From Prochilodus magdalenae (taxonomy: Eukaryota; Chordata; Actinopteri; Characiformes; Prochilodontidae), in assembly GCA_024036415.1 (NCBI GenBank), contig JAMWET010000160.1:134001-198000 (forward strand): DNA of 64,000 nucleotides. Direction: 5' to 3'. Position 1 is the stretch's first letter, and every line of letters begins with the position of its first letter. Positions 11,801 through 24,523 of the stretch are shown here, one piece after another. The translations under genes and the position numbers were made by a program. Under the pieces are notes generated by a model that had not been told where the DNA came from, searched no databases, and saw nothing but the letters and a program-made list of their open reading frames with translations.

Positions 11801-13236
11801 TACGGCGTTCGACCCAGCCCTGCTGAGGCCATGTTAGAACCACACAGCCCTGGCATGAGCTGTTTTAGTTAGCCCACCCTAACCTCCACCATCAAAGACC
11901 CCTCCCATCTTCTGACCAGAGGGATGCACTCTTACTCATTAAAAAACCATCAGCCATTAATGTTGGATGAGAACTATGGAGACGAGAGAGAGAACAGAGA
12001 AGGAGGAGTGTGGTATGGGGGAGTGATTTGAGTCAACACTGTGTCTACACATGCACAGGCTACTCCCCTTACCCCCCATTAACCCTTAAGAGTACTGTTA
12101 TTGCATTTTACGGCACCATTAATTAAATACATTGTTTGTGTGTAATGAATTACATTTACAGTCTATGTACATTCTGTATTGGCAGGTTTGAGTTCTGCCA
12201 TCTGGTTCAGTATCAAACCTTATACAGAATGTCTTTTATTTCTCTCAAATTAAATATTAATTTTTCATTATATTTAAACAATACTACTTCTATTTACAAA
12301 CAGAGAAACATACAGTAATTGTTTGTAAGTTTTGAATCTGCATTTTGAACAGAACCCTTTTTTAGTGACTATTGAGTTTTAATATAAAATACTTTATTTT
12401 AAAATGCAACCTGCCTTTTTTTTTTTGCTATTGCTGTCAGTATCTGCTGACTTTTAGGGGTTAATCTGTGGAGGCAAAGGGGAAATTGTGTTTATTTTAG
12501 AATAATCCTGCATAATTGCCACTGGTCATTTCCCTGCGGCCCTGCGCTGGCTCTTGAGGGACGATCGGCTCAATTCCAATTCCAGCACCCCAAATTCCAT
12601 CGACAGGTCAGTACAGGGAATCAATGGCATCAATGTGGAATTGACTCCACTTTTGGAGAGTGCAGTCTATAAGGATCAAAATCATGCTGACTTCATGAAT
12701 AAATGCAGACTGGATTGATGTCATTTATTTAATAGCAGATTTTCCATTGCATTGTGTTGCTTATTTTTGTGTGTTGTGTTCTGTGCATGTATGATTCCTT
12801 TTCTTTAAGCCTCAGGATGTGTTTTTGTGTCTGGAACCTGAATTCATAATTGATTACTGAATATGTCCATGGAGTATGTGGTGGTGGGGGGCTTTTGTGG
12901 GAGTTTGTGTTCATGTGTGTGGATGTGTACTGCAGCTTCCAGACTCGGAGGGGGTAGATTCTATAGTCCTGTAGCGGTAAGAAGCGTGTTGGGAGAGCAG
13001 GCCGTGGGGCCCGTCTGTGTGTGGAGCTCTGAGAGAGGCCAATGGATGCATAATAAATGCTGGGGGTCCTCAGGCTCTCTTTGCAGCATAATTACCCTCA
13101 TCAAAGCGCATACACACACTGCCCGTCTCATATACTGAGCCTTAGCTAACACAACGCCGAGGAGACCAGCGCCGCCTTCGTTAAAGGCACATGCAACATG
13201 CTAAAAGGTTTGATGTAAGAGTTCTGCTGGAACACA
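8881..13236. other. Non-coding stretch, no gene recognised
   Basis: Includes GT-rich DNA at about 8958-8990, a short G-rich direct repeat at 9128-9170 (GGGGGACATTACGGGGACGT and variants), T/C-rich blocks at 9420-9660 and 10,110-10,440, and an AT-rich block at 12,230-12,430. The longest frames (8668-9045 minus, 125 codons; 10,096-10,443 plus, 115 codons) are low-complexity translations of TG-, CA- or CT-rich DNA. No transposon ends, RNA genes or convincing exons were found. Confidence 0.55.
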
Positions 13237-13665
13237 GCAGAAGTGAAAGATGAATGATTCGTCCTTGACTGCCATTCGGTGCTGAGTATTGACCCAAGGT
13301 TTTAAAACGCCATTTGCAAACACCGGTGAGCATAACTTTATGTAACTTTGCGTATTTCTCAGTGACTTAAGAAGTAATAATAAGTCAGCTTTGCTATAGC
13401 AGAAGTGAAAGACGAATGATTTGCCCTCGGCTGCCATTCCACATTTTACTGAAGTGCGGAATACTGACCTGAGAGTTTAAAATGCCCATTGGAGATATTG
13501 GTGAACATACACCTTTATTTAACTGTGTAGTGCTTTGAGTGAAGTCAGCTATAATAAGAGTTGGGCTGTTATGTGACAGAAGCGAATGATGAATGCTTTG
13601 CCCTTGACGGCCGTATGACATTTGACTGCCATTTAAGTATTCAGTATTGACCTGAAAATGGCCTT
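13237..13665 (+). repeat. Old tandem repeat, about 2.5 units of 162-177 bp
   Basis: Three consecutive diverged units start at 13,237, 13,399 and about 13,576. Each opens with a variant of GCAGAAGTGAAAGATGAATG, then TTGCCCT-GGCTGCCATT-like sequence, then GTATTGACCTGA-TTTAAAATGCC, and, in the first two, GGTGAACATA-CTTTAT-TAACT. The third unit ends after the GTATTGACCTGAAAATGGCC block. The spacing between the first and second units is 162 bp and between the second and third about 177 bp. Short minus-strand frames across it translate into similar peptides only because the DNA is repeated. It may be a small satellite relic or a duplicated regulatory block. Confidence 0.8.
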
Positions 13666-14084
13666 CCAATGACTAATGCAGCGGGAGACACGGAAGGACA
13701 CACAGGTAGACCCGAAGGAGGAAACACAAAGGAATTCTCCTACTGTAACTTAGCACGGTTTGTGCCTGTGTGCATTAGTTATCTCACTTGACTGCTGGAC
13801 GTCCTGAAATGCAGGCCCACGTCCCGCTCTCCTCCCACCCCCTCACTAACACCAGTGTCTGAAATGAAAAGGTCAAGGTTTCACCAGAGCACCAGGTGAT
13901 TAGCTTTACACGTACACAGTGTGTAGAGAATTGGAGAGAGTGTGCTGTATCTCCGGAGAGAAGAAGAAGAGGGGGATTTGGAGTGATACGTCTTGCCTTT
14001 CAGTGATACATTTCACTGAGACCATGGTGGTTGTGCATATGTAGCAACTCCTGGGGAGGCAGATTTGAGGCTGCAGATACCAGC
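13666..14084. other. Non-coding spacer, nothing recognised
   Basis: Sequence between the tandem repeat and the SINE-like relic. A short GA-rich patch lies at about 13,960-13,975. No frame of 60 codons falls wholly within it. Confidence 0.5.
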
Positions 14085-14265
14085 AGATGTAGTGTTAGGA
14101 GTCTAGCCCAAGAACTCTGATTTCTGGAAGATGTCTGAGGAATGCAGTGGTGTTACCAACACTGCTATTACAGCCATTGAACTTGATGTAAAGGGAAGGC
14201 ACTGGTATGATTCAAACCCAGAATATCTAGCTTACTAGACCATTGGCTCATTTATGCTACCATCA
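14085..14265 (-). repeat. Decayed SINE relative
   Basis: On the minus strand there is a tRNA-like start: AATGGTCTAGTAAGCTAG resembles an A box and GGGTTTGAATCATACC a B box. It is followed at a distance by CTTGGGCTAGACTCCTAAC, which matches CTTGGGCAAGACTCCTAAC in the SINEs at 20,998 and 58,355. The distinctive 3' tail of those SINEs is missing, and no target duplication was found. It may be an old truncated member of the same SINE family or a related family. Confidence 0.45.
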
Positions 14266-15047
14266 CATACGCCAGTAAATACATCCATTTCAGCGCCACT
14301 GCCTGTGTACTTCCATGCATGCTTTAGGTTGGCATGGATGTTAAGCAGTGTATCTATTAGAGGGAGGTCCAGGGTACAAGGTTTCTGATAACAACAAACA
14401 TGGTGTCAGCGGAGGCGGTCAAATTATACCTACTGTAGATTCCATTTAAATGGAATGGCCATTAAATGCTTAACGGCATGAGGACAGAAAATTGTTTTCA
14501 CTTACATGACCAATATTTATCTGTGCTAATTGTGTTTTGCTTGAGCTATTGGCTGCACTGACCCACATGATAACCAGTGACACGCATCCATAAGCTATCA
14601 GAGAACAAAATATGGTTGAAATAGGAAGACATGAACACAGAGCGAATCTATGTGTCTAGATTTACCACTGAGCCTCAAGCCACACGGCTACACTTCACCA
14701 TAGCTAACATACAGTGTTCTCATTGATATCGGATATTTAAATAATATATCATAGTAACGGTTGAGAGTTTCTGTATTATTCCTGACAGTGAGTCTTTCTT
14801 TGCATTGTGTGCACAGTAGTGTGCTATGCATAACGTGTGTGTGGGTGTGTGTACGGACAGGCTGGCCCATTAGTGCTCTGCAGGCTAATGCCCTCCCGTC
14901 CTGCTGCAGTATGGATCTCCTGTGTCCTCTCTGGACAGCCTGGGGCTTTTTACTCTCTACAGCCTGACACTGGAGCCTCCCCCGAGACTACAGCAGGACA
15001 CACACTCTGCTCCTGCTGCCAAGACCCTCAGACCTTCTCGCTCTCAG

Positions 15048-15048
<1 letters not shown>

Positions 15049-15079
<31 letters not shown>
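15049..15079. repeat. (CA)n microsatellite
   Basis: Unbroken CA run of about 15 units, followed by CGTACAGTATGTATGCATGC. Confidence 0.95.
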
Positions 15080-15081
<2 letters not shown>

Positions 15082-15357
15082 ACAGTATGTATGCATGCTG
15101 TAGTACGGCTAAGTAGAATAAGAATAGTAAAACAATGACAACAAGTGAAGCCAATATCTAATGATTTATAGATGACAAGTATTCAGTCTGGTGTTTAAAC
15201 TGAGTTACATGGATTGCAGAGTTAATCCTCAGTTGGGACTTACTGCAACTATGTGTGAGGTTGTGACTGGGGGTTCTATATGTGAGAACATGCTAATGCA
15301 CATGGAGGGGATTTGGTCCTCATTCATTGCTGTGCTGGAGTGGTTAAAACCCCTTTC

Positions 15358-15360
<3 letters not shown>

Positions 15361-15398
<38 letters not shown>
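15361..15398. repeat. (GT)n microsatellite
   Basis: Unbroken run of about 19 GT units. The plus-strand frame through it encodes only Cys/Val repeats. Confidence 0.95.
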
Positions 15399-17354
15399 TA
15401 TCGTGGTTGTGAGTGAAGCGAGTATTGACAGCAGCAGAGAGCTGATAAGAAAGGCTTAGTCTCTAATTACTGCACTGCACTGTCTGCTCCAGTCGATGAA
15501 GACATCCCTCTGTCTCCGTCTGCCTGGTTTTGGGGAATTGTAGATTAGCCAACTCTCTCTCTCTACCTTTCTCTCTCTGTCTCTCTCCCTCTCTCTCTCT
15601 AGCCTTGACTTGTTTTATGCTAATGGACTCATTTATTTGTTTGCATGACAGGCTTTGACTTTGCTCATCTGGGTTTCGTTATCTTCGCCACAGTGTCTTT
15701 CGCCTGCTCCTAATCTCCAAACATTAGATTACCTTCAGCTAATTAAATGGACTCTAGTGCCAAGCAGGTGACAATGAGAGTGAGAGCGAAGATGTGACAG
15801 AGTTGTGGCTTCCCTAGCAAGGATCCTGCCAGTAATGGGCAAAATCTTTTCTCAGCCAGGATAGAGGAGCACAAGTCATTCATTTGTATGTTCGATTCTG
15901 ATTTCTTCGCAGACAGATTTTGACACTGTATGCGCTAAAGAGGCACATACGGTGCACCAGCACATCTCCAGTACTTTCTGTTAGCCCACAGATTTCAAAG
16001 CCTGGTCCTACAGGTTTTAGTGTTCACTCTGCTCACTCCCACTCAGGGAATCACACAGTTAGCCAGGGTTGCATTATTGTCACAGGCTCTCCCTTCTGCA
16101 GCACATGGGGAGACATCACATGGACTTTCTTTCTCTGTAGTGTCGTCTGTATTGCCTGTCTCAATCCCACTCACCTGCAGCTCATTCTGGACTTTCCATC
16201 TCCTCTATGTGTATTTACTGATTTGCTTGGTTTGCTCTTTGCAGAGAAATAGAATTATTTTGAGGAACTTTGAGTTGCACCCAGCTGGGCTATGCTAATG
16301 CTAGCACGTGCCTCCCACTACAGGTACAGACTCAGTTTCATTGACTGATGAACAAATAGCAACTGTTTAGAGGATAAAGAACATGAGAGCACATTGAGAG
16401 GCCGGTGTTGGAATGACGACTCGAGTCAGTCGTGTTGTGTGGATGATGTTATGTAAGAAGGTATTCGGCTATTAGCCGTTAGCCACTCTTCTGTGTAGTT
16501 TTCTTTACTATTTCTTGGTTCAGATTTAGCAGCACAGCAGATGGAGACCCCGTAAACGGTCTCACCAGTGCCGAACAGCACCGCATGTCCCTGAGAACCA
16601 ATAAGCTCCTCATTGGAAAAGAGGTGCATGTGTAAAATCCATATGATTAGTTTTGATTGTTGGATAGATCTAAATAAAAGGTGGGTATGCTACTGTAAGG
16701 TCTCCGGGCGTTTTGGTTTGCCAACTACAGTGTAGGGGACATTTGCACTTTTGCAGGCTATTCAGGTGACTTTCTGGTGGCTTTGAACCCGAAAATGCAA
16801 TCAACTCTGCAGGTGCTTTTACTAGTACTCATATTCTGCAGCTTATGATTGGAAATGTAATGCTTCTGAGGGTTCTGCAAAACATAGCATAGACTTTCAC
16901 TAAGCCAGGGGCTGTAAGAGAGGGAGCGAGGGAGGAGAAGTGGAGCTACGTTCAGTTAAAGCTGCTGAGTTCAGCAGCTCTGGGCCTGACCAGTGAGGGA
17001 AAAGGAGAAAGGAGAGCAAAATTGCTTCTCGATTTATTTTGGCCCGAACTGGAAATGGACTCTATTATGTTTTTTTTTTTCCCGTTCCCACCACTCCTGC
17101 TTCTCCTGCCTTGATGTTTTTTCCGCATTTTTAGCGGAGCAATTACACCAGACTGAGTTACGGCTGGTGTGTGTTCTCCTAAGACTCGAAGGTGTTAAAG
17201 TGAGGCCAAGTAGTGGGAAAAGCACACATGCACGTAGGTTTGACAGAGACAGGGATAAATGTCACACTTGACAATGTACGTGTCATGCCAGAGGGATGCC
17301 CTTTTCCTCAGTGTCCCCCAACGACCCTGCGTCAAGTGTCTGGACTTGCGCATC

Positions 17355-17377
17355 CATATGCATGTGCACACACACAT

Positions 17378-17427
<50 letters not shown>
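17355..17427. repeat. (CA)n microsatellite in a 73 bp alternating Y-R tract
   Basis: The pure (CA)n runs from 17,379 to 17,427 and is preceded by CATATGCATGTGCACACACA. Strict pyrimidine-purine alternation is kept from 17,355 to the end. Confidence 0.95.
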
Positions 17428-17429
<2 letters not shown>

Positions 17430-20031
17430 TACAGGTGCAGAAGAGCGTCTGTAGCCTCAGGGCGGAAAGAAGGATAATGCTGACAGGATGCATGTGCACT
17501 CAGGACTACTCTCTCTGTACTCTTCAGGATGCCAACCTGATGCCAGCCATCAGGTTCAGCCTCCAGTGAAGTTTAACCCTTCATTCTCCCCAGCAGCAGA
17601 AACTTCTATCCATTAGGTTCCGTGCACTGTGACTCATTTTATAGTTCTCAGTGTGGTGTAAATATTACAGACATCATTAGTAGGGCCACATTATTTAATA
17701 TTTGTAATATTCAGATGTTTAATATTTGAAAGACAATGGGTTTTCAGCCTAAACTCACAATCTTTTGGCACTCATGTGATACCTTAAACGACGATTCTGC
17801 TCAGGAACCTCTTCAGTATTTCTTTCTAATGGAATATGCAGTTGTTTGGGGCTGTTTAAATACCAGCGTTGCCCTCAGTATGCTCAAAAGCGGCTTTCTG
17901 TGCCATGATCTACCCTGATAACAACATCATATCATCACATGGTGTTATATTCTGCTGTGGTAGATAATACTCTGGTGACTATTACTTATATTGATTTTTT
18001 TTTCCCAGTTAAGCACATTCTTTATCCGCTACGGTTGCTTCACCAACATGGCGATCACAATGTGTGCTTAAGTGTGCTTTTTATCCGAAGCTCTTTGATT
18101 ACATCTCCTGTGATCTTTTTCCTGTTTTCATGTTTCGCTTGCCTCCAGCGTGGCTGTAATGCGTTCATTCATCTTGTAGCATTCCTCGCGTTTTGCAAAT
18201 AAACAGCCGCTAAATAATGACGCCGTATACGCCATTAATGTGGCCCTTTAGCCATAATAAAAGGCGCAATCCGTATTGCAAAGTGCCACCACCAACACTT
18301 AATTAATCTTAATTGCTTTTCAGGCAGGCCAGCCCGCGGAGCCCCTGTCGTTATTCTAAACGACTTCTCAGCGCAAAATTGCAAGCGCAAGATTTTTCTC
18401 CTCCCTCGGCGTGATGAAATGCGCATTCCCCTGCTATCTGTCTCCTCCTTATCCCTGCCATTCCGCCACACGGAGGGCGAGTAGAGGCTTTTGTAAGCTG
18501 CCAAATATTCACCGCGGCTGGCAGGGAGGCTATTTGCTGTTGTGCTCGGGTTGGGAGAGATGGGGAGTGTGTGCGTGTGTGGGTGGGTGTGTAAGTGTGC
18601 GTGTTGAGGGGGTGAGTAATGGCTGCTCTGCTGTGCTTATCACTGGTCCACACACCTGCACTTCTCAGAGTGCCATGGTCCTAATTGCCCCCTTCCTCCC
18701 CGCTCCCCCCCTAGTGCTGAGCTCCATATCTGCTTACTCTACACATTCCTAGGCCAAAATCCTCCCTTGTCCAGCAGTGCCACTGCAGACTCAGATTTAT
18801 GGGTCCTGGCCTTTCACCTTCCAGACCTGCTGTTCCGATCTCAGAAAACAAAGGTACTCCCAGACTTCCCCTTCACCTTGGGAGATTCCCCACATGATCT
18901 TGGGCATGCTGATTCTCAGAAGGGTGGAGGGAAGTGTCTGTTGACTATACCATGATACCCTGATTAAACCTGAGAGGGGAAGTCTATAAACCATGTATAT
19001 TTCTGGCAGTCTAGTCCCTTGTTATCTCTCACACTATGAATTACACTGCCTTATATAAATGAATGTACTAGATATCTATGATGCAAATACAGATTACATA
19101 TTTGTAGGTGGAACTGGATCGACTCATCCATGGCTGGCTAAGCTACATCCATAAATGGCCCATAGAAAAGGTCATCACTCTACCCTTTCCCTTGCTCAGC
19201 CATGGTAACATGGAGGTCTTGCTGTAGGATGTCAAAGAGGGAATGATATGAATATGATCTAAATAAACAGAAGCTAAATGAACATTTTGGAGCATTTTCA
19301 TTGCCAGTAAGTCCAGTATCCAGCCAGGCAGGCTGGCAGGTGGGCTGTCCCATAGCTGGGGTCAGGGGGAGGTGAGGTGAATGAAAGCCATGTGCTCTCA
19401 TGCATGTTATAGATGGAAATATCCACAGAGGAATCCCCATGCAGCACAGCATGAGCTGATTGGGGCTTTGCTCTAACAGTCTTGACTGTTTGCCCTGAAC
19501 TTTAGGTTAGTACATAGGTATGCCAGGCAAATGCTCCTTATGGGGCTGTCCAAATGGTCATCTCTTTTCTCTGTTATCTCTGAGACACAAGATATCAGTT
19601 TACATCAGCATGTCCACGAGCGTGTTCATCTCCTCCTAAACCGAATGGAAACCTGATTGTTATGGGCTGTCCCAGTCTCTGAGGCATCCGAGTGTGTCCT
19701 GTCTGGTACTAGAAAGTAATTGAAACAACATTTGCAGCGATAAGGTTGTGTATTTCTCCAGCCACACCGTTTCCACCCTGACAGCCTTATAATAGTCCTG
19801 TCCCTGTGTGTGGAGCAGCAGGAGGCCTGAGCGGTTTGTGGGACTGAGTCATGGGCTGGGCTAAAAAGCGCTCCCTCTCAGTGGGCCATGATTGCAGAGG
19901 AAGCTTTGTTTCGCCTCCACTTACACAAGGCTGGCGGGATGGGCGAGCTGGCCTGGTCATGTGCATTTAGGAAAGACTGCCGGGATGGTGAAATGGCAGC
20001 CTCCATCTTTAGCCATTATCTCATCCCGTCT

Positions 20032-20036
<5 letters not shown>

Positions 20037-20062
<26 letters not shown>

Positions 20063-20063
20063 G
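20037..20063. repeat. (TC)n microsatellite
   Basis: About 13 TC units ending in TCGCTCG. A 110-codon frame (19,888-20,220) passes through it as Leu/Ser repeats and is not a gene. Confidence 0.9.
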
Positions 20064-20997
20064 CTCGTTTGCTCACCCCTTTCTCTGTTCTCGCAAAGGC
20101 CTGCCACTCATGTCATTACAGATGAACAGAGGCTGGTTTCCAAAGCTCCAGAGCACTCATTCTTTCTCTAGGGGTTATTTCGCTATGAAAAGAAAGAGAG
20201 GGAACAAGAGAAAGCATTAGTAACAGAGCGGTAAAGGCTCACAAGCTGCCTCTGTTTGAGGCCAGTTACTGTAACTGTATCCCTGCTATTCTGGGAGTTG
20301 GACCGAGTTCCTGTACCACTCCCAGCAGTTTAACTGGACAGCGCAGCACCACAACCAGCAGCAGCAGTTGCCTTCCAGCTGCCTTGCCTCCTGGGTCAGG
20401 AGGTGTCCAAGGACTGGCCAATTGGCAGCCCCCAAGACGGTGATGAATGCCTGGGAGCTCACTGGGAGACGCCAAATTTTTCATCATTAATCCTAGCCAT
20501 TATGAGGCTGTTTCCTCTGCCATTGATCCCTGCTCTTGTCTTCATGCCCACACCAGGACAGCTGACGAAGCCCCTCAGGGCCAGGGTGGGGTGGGGCACA
20601 CTCCAGGTCATTGACTATCAAGGGACGAGGACAAGGATCAAGGCCTGGCAATGGGTTAGGAAGAGCCGGAAGGTTCAGGCCGGCACAGATGTTGGTGGAG
20701 TGTGCTTTGCTTGCATACAAATGCCTGTGTATTGCCTGTGTGTGGTGAGAACATGGGGAGTGAACATTCTCTGCAAAGGGGACCTTTTACCAGTGACAGC
20801 AAGGATGGTCATGGAATATACGGATATCTGAGCTCATTGGGTTTTAGGTTTAGTTGGAATAACAAGTGAAATGAAGGGTGTATTATTTCTGTTCATGTTA
20901 AACAGACAATATCAGTGCTCCCTCTAAATGAAATGTGTGGTCAGCTAATATCGCAATTCATGTTAGGCTAATTGGTGACCTCTAAGCTGAAATATGT

Positions 20998-21220
20998 GGT
21001 TGGTGTAGCTCTGCGGATAACACCACTACCTTCCAGGGAACCACCACCACCACATGTGGGAGACTAGGGTTCGGTTCCCGGTCTAGGTGACTGTGCTGTG
21101 CTACACCAATAAGAGTCCTTGGGCAAGACTCCTAACACCACATTGACCTACCTGTAATATGATTAACCTTGTAAGTCGCTCTGGATAAGAGCGTCAGCTA
21201 AATGCCATAAATGTAAATGT
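20998..21220 (+). mobile_element. tRNA-derived SINE, copy 1
   Basis: Begins GGTTGGTGTAGCTCTGCGG (A-box-like) and has a B-box-like GGTTCGGTTCC about 60 bp in. It then has the shared body CTTGGGCAAGACTCCTAAC and ends with CTCTGGATAAGAGCGTCAGC, TAAATGCCAT and a short AAATGTAAATGT tail. The 8 bp AAATATGT is present on both sides (20,990-20,997 and 21,221-21,228), a target-site duplication. SINEs are transcribed by RNA polymerase III from the internal A and B boxes and moved by a partner LINE. A similar tail is common in teleost SINEs. The copy at 58,355 has the same start. Confidence 0.9.
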
Positions 21221-21228
21221 AAATATGT

Positions 21229-24200
21229 ATTGCACGCATCAGCATAGCATAGCTGAATGCCTTGACCTGCTCTGGTGCATTGGGGTTGTGCTTCTGACCA
21301 ATTAGGGCCACCTGTCTGACCTAGGTTGACCTCTCAGGTCCTTCTCAGGTCACTTTTTGATCTTCACTGTTGTGATATTAGTGATGTAGAAACGAAAATA
21401 TTTACAGCACAGGACACAGACATATTTCATATATGCCAACAGCATTAAGCAGTTGTTGATCCAATAGTGACCATCTTCTATATATTTGTATGGCATTTGT
21501 TTCGTGCTATTGTCTGTGTGTCATAAACGTCACACCTCCGTGTGCATGAGGTTTTAATGGTTGTTCACTGCCATCGTAAAATGACGATTGGTAAGTGTTG
21601 TGAACTAAGCCTGATATATTGAACAAGCTTTATTAGATAGGCCCCATGTCTATAATGTAGGTATGGGGTTAGAATATCTAGGGGGCTGATCCAAACCTGG
21701 ACTTCTTAATCTATTTGATGTGCCTGGGAGGCATGGAAAAGTGCTCTGCTTGCTGTATTCCGTGGGGTACTTGTCCTGGTTGTGCTGTGGAGTCAGTTCA
21801 GTCGTTGCGTAGTTCCTAAGCACAGTTTGAGAGTGTAGACAGTCTACAGTCTTGTTGTTCAGGACTCCGTTATCTCCTGAGTCAACACTCAATGATGTTT
21901 TCTTGTTTTCATTCACTGCACTCTCAGCCAGACGCCTCCTGCCTCCCCATGCTGAGCTGCTTTCGATTGCACTCCTCAGTCAGTGCTAACAGGAATAGTA
22001 CGTGTTACACCTCTGCTGGGAGTGGTGAGGATCTCTTCACGTTCCCTCTCTGTCTCTCACTCCCAGACACACAAATGATATCAAATAAAGCAGAGGAAAA
22101 GTCTGTCGGCTGTGAAATTGCTGATCATCAGGGCTTTTATTTCTCTGCTCGCCGAAGGAACCGAGGGATTCCGGGGAGAGCTAAGAAAAAGAGCGAGAGA
22201 GAGGGCAAAAAGAGGGGGATTTCATTTCGTTCCAACGTGTACAAGTCCACCACCCAGCAATCTCCTCTCTCGGCACCAGCTTCTTATTCATGTGCTGCTC
22301 CACTGCTGCTGTGAGGATTAGTGTGGGTGGAGGATTCTCCATGCACTGCGAGGGATAGAGTGGCTCCAGCCAAGCTGACTCAGGACCATGTTTGAATGGG
22401 ATGAAGCACCATTCCAGCTTAAAGGCCTCCTAAGTCTCTCCCGAGCCAACTATTTACCTGAAAATGCCCAAAGCTGAAGTTTAACAAGGTAAACACGGAT
22501 CTGAGAGACCTGGCTGCCAGTTCTTTTTGTCTTCTGACTGAGTCTTGTAATGTTTAGAAGAGCACTGTCTCTGGCGTGCATACTTTTAAATGCATGGGTG
22601 GCTTGCCAGCAGTTCATGCATATCTTGTGTCTTTAGAGGTCTGGTACTGACAGCGTTGATCATTTTCATTATATTATATACAATATTAACAGCCTTCAAT
22701 TAGGCATTATTAAACATAACTGACAGTGAGTCTTCTCATCCAGTAGGGGGTTAAAAAAAAGTGGCACTTCATGTGTCGTGGAGGAAGTACATGCCAGCCC
22801 TTAACAACCGACTGCGTTATGAAGCCCTCTGTGCTAGGTGTGTTACTGGAGGCTTCCTCTAGAGGGCAGACCATTTTGTTTGTCCAGCATTTTCCACCCT
22901 GCATGGACATAACTGTCTATATGATGGAATACCTAGCTAGCAGGAGGAGTTGGCCCTGGCTAAATCAGGAGGACAATTGAGGGAAACACTAATGCTTTGT
23001 TTCTCTGGCAGTAGTAATTAAACAAGCCACCAGAGGTAAAGGGCTAAATGAGATCACAGGTAGCATTTAAGTTACACACTTAAGTCTTGAGGCCACTTTT
23101 AAACAGCAGTTCTATCCAGCTGTGCTGCAGTTGTGGTACAGGTGTTTCTACGTGTTTGTGTGGCCGTGCATGCTTTTGATTCCTTGTATATGTGTGTGTG
23201 GGGGGGGGTGCAACTGGATAGTCTTAATTACCCGGATCACTAAGCATGAAGGTGGGACCATGCTCTGCTGTCAGAGGTGGGTCGTGGCCAGCAGCTGGCG
23301 ATCTAATCCCCCCATCAACAGCTGTGTAATCACAAGCCTGTAGTCCAGCCAGATTGGCCCCACTCACCTGCCAATGCTGTGATAATACAAGTCCACAGAC
23401 TCCAACTCCCAGGATCCTCTACTGCATCTGCAGGTGCTCCTTGAATAGACAGGGCTCCACGCTATAATTAGAGCAGGTCGTCTCTGTCTGTGAACGGCCA
23501 GCTGTGGTTATGTGTGTCCAGGTGACCATACCTGCTCTAAACAGTGCTCTCTTTCACAGTCTCGGGCTTCCTTGTCTTTGTCGTTGAGAGACAGTTGTCA
23601 CGGTTAGCCCCGTAGGCCACCTGGACTGGGGGAAAATGAAGACATTAACAGGGATGGTGGAACTGTCTCGGAGTTATTACTCCACTGTTTCCCTAATGGA
23701 GGAAAAAAATTAAATTATCAGCTAATTTGTGCAGATGTCTCTGGTGGCAGGAATTTACACGTTGTGTCAGTTTCTATTAGAGGGAGCACTTTTGCAGTTT
23801 TACTGCCCTTATAATGCCAGCACATTAACCAGAGAAGAACAATGCACGTTCATAGACTAATCATATGCATCAAAAAGAGTGTTAGCACTAGCAGCAGATG
23901 TATCATTTAGTAGGGATAGATGCATAAGCATAAAAATGACAGACATGCAATCTGTTGCCTTGTATGATAACATGCATAGCTACATATGGAGTTCTCCATA
24001 GGTAATTCCTTTATGAATTATTAAGCTATTACAGTTTTTCTTAAATTTTGAGCATTTTCCTTCATTGCAGTAATGCTTCGATGATGCTCAGAAAAGTGTA
24101 TGTTTTCAAATATCAAATATTTATAATAGGTAAAATTACTCAATTAAAACATCAGGTTTTTTTTATTTTTTTATTATTATTTTTTTTTGTATATATATAT

Positions 24201-24298
24201 ATAACAGTTTTATAACACTTCCCTAACTTGACCCATCAGACCATCCGCGGTCCTTGGTACATCCAGGCTGATGTCGCCATAATAATAGGTCATGATAA

Positions 24299-24302
<4 letters not shown>
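21229..24302. other. Non-coding stretch, no gene recognised
   Basis: A 140-codon plus frame at 21,892-22,314 is the longest but has a basic low-complexity C-terminal half and no family pattern. A G run occurs at 23,202-23,209 and a T-rich patch at 24,155-24,190. No transposon or RNA signature was found. Confidence 0.5.
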
Positions 24303-24348
<46 letters not shown>

Positions 24349-24358
24349 ATATATATAT
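24303..24358. repeat. (TA)n microsatellite with TATG variants
   Basis: Pure TA from 24,303 to about 24,336, then TATGTATATATG variants. A smaller TA run is at 24,191-24,203. Confidence 0.95.
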
Positions 24359-24523
24359 GTATTTATCATAATACAAAAAATCATGCAACAATGCTTAGAA
24401 TTGTATATAAGGGAATGTGTTTTAAGCATTCGGTAGCATATACACTGTTATAGTAACTCACGACTCCTCAGACAGCCCTCTGCTCTATGGCACCTTTTCA
24501 TCACCAAATCAGCATTCAATTAA

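Larger units (their letters stand above)
14266..20997. other. Long non-coding stretch with microsatellites
   Basis: Holds the CA/GT repeats listed separately, CT-rich tracts at 15,551-15,602 and 20,037-20,063, and otherwise mixed unique sequence. The block at 18,190-18,420 is rich in AT homeobox-like words (TTAATTAATCTTAATTGC, CCATTAATG) set in GC-balanced DNA and could be a conserved regulatory element. The longest frame (20,403-20,831, 142 codons) has no domain. No exon with convincing splice sites and protein similarity was recognised. Confidence 0.5.

Noticed and set aside
20403..20831. 142-codon plus-strand frame
   Set aside because: No domain, no repeat of a family pattern, no splice or promoter context, and an equally open minus frame overlaps it.
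21892..22314. 140-codon plus-strand frame ending in a basic region
   Set aside because: Sequence is unlike any family I know and its KKKSEREGKKRG segment is a translation of a purine-rich patch. Length is within chance for this window.
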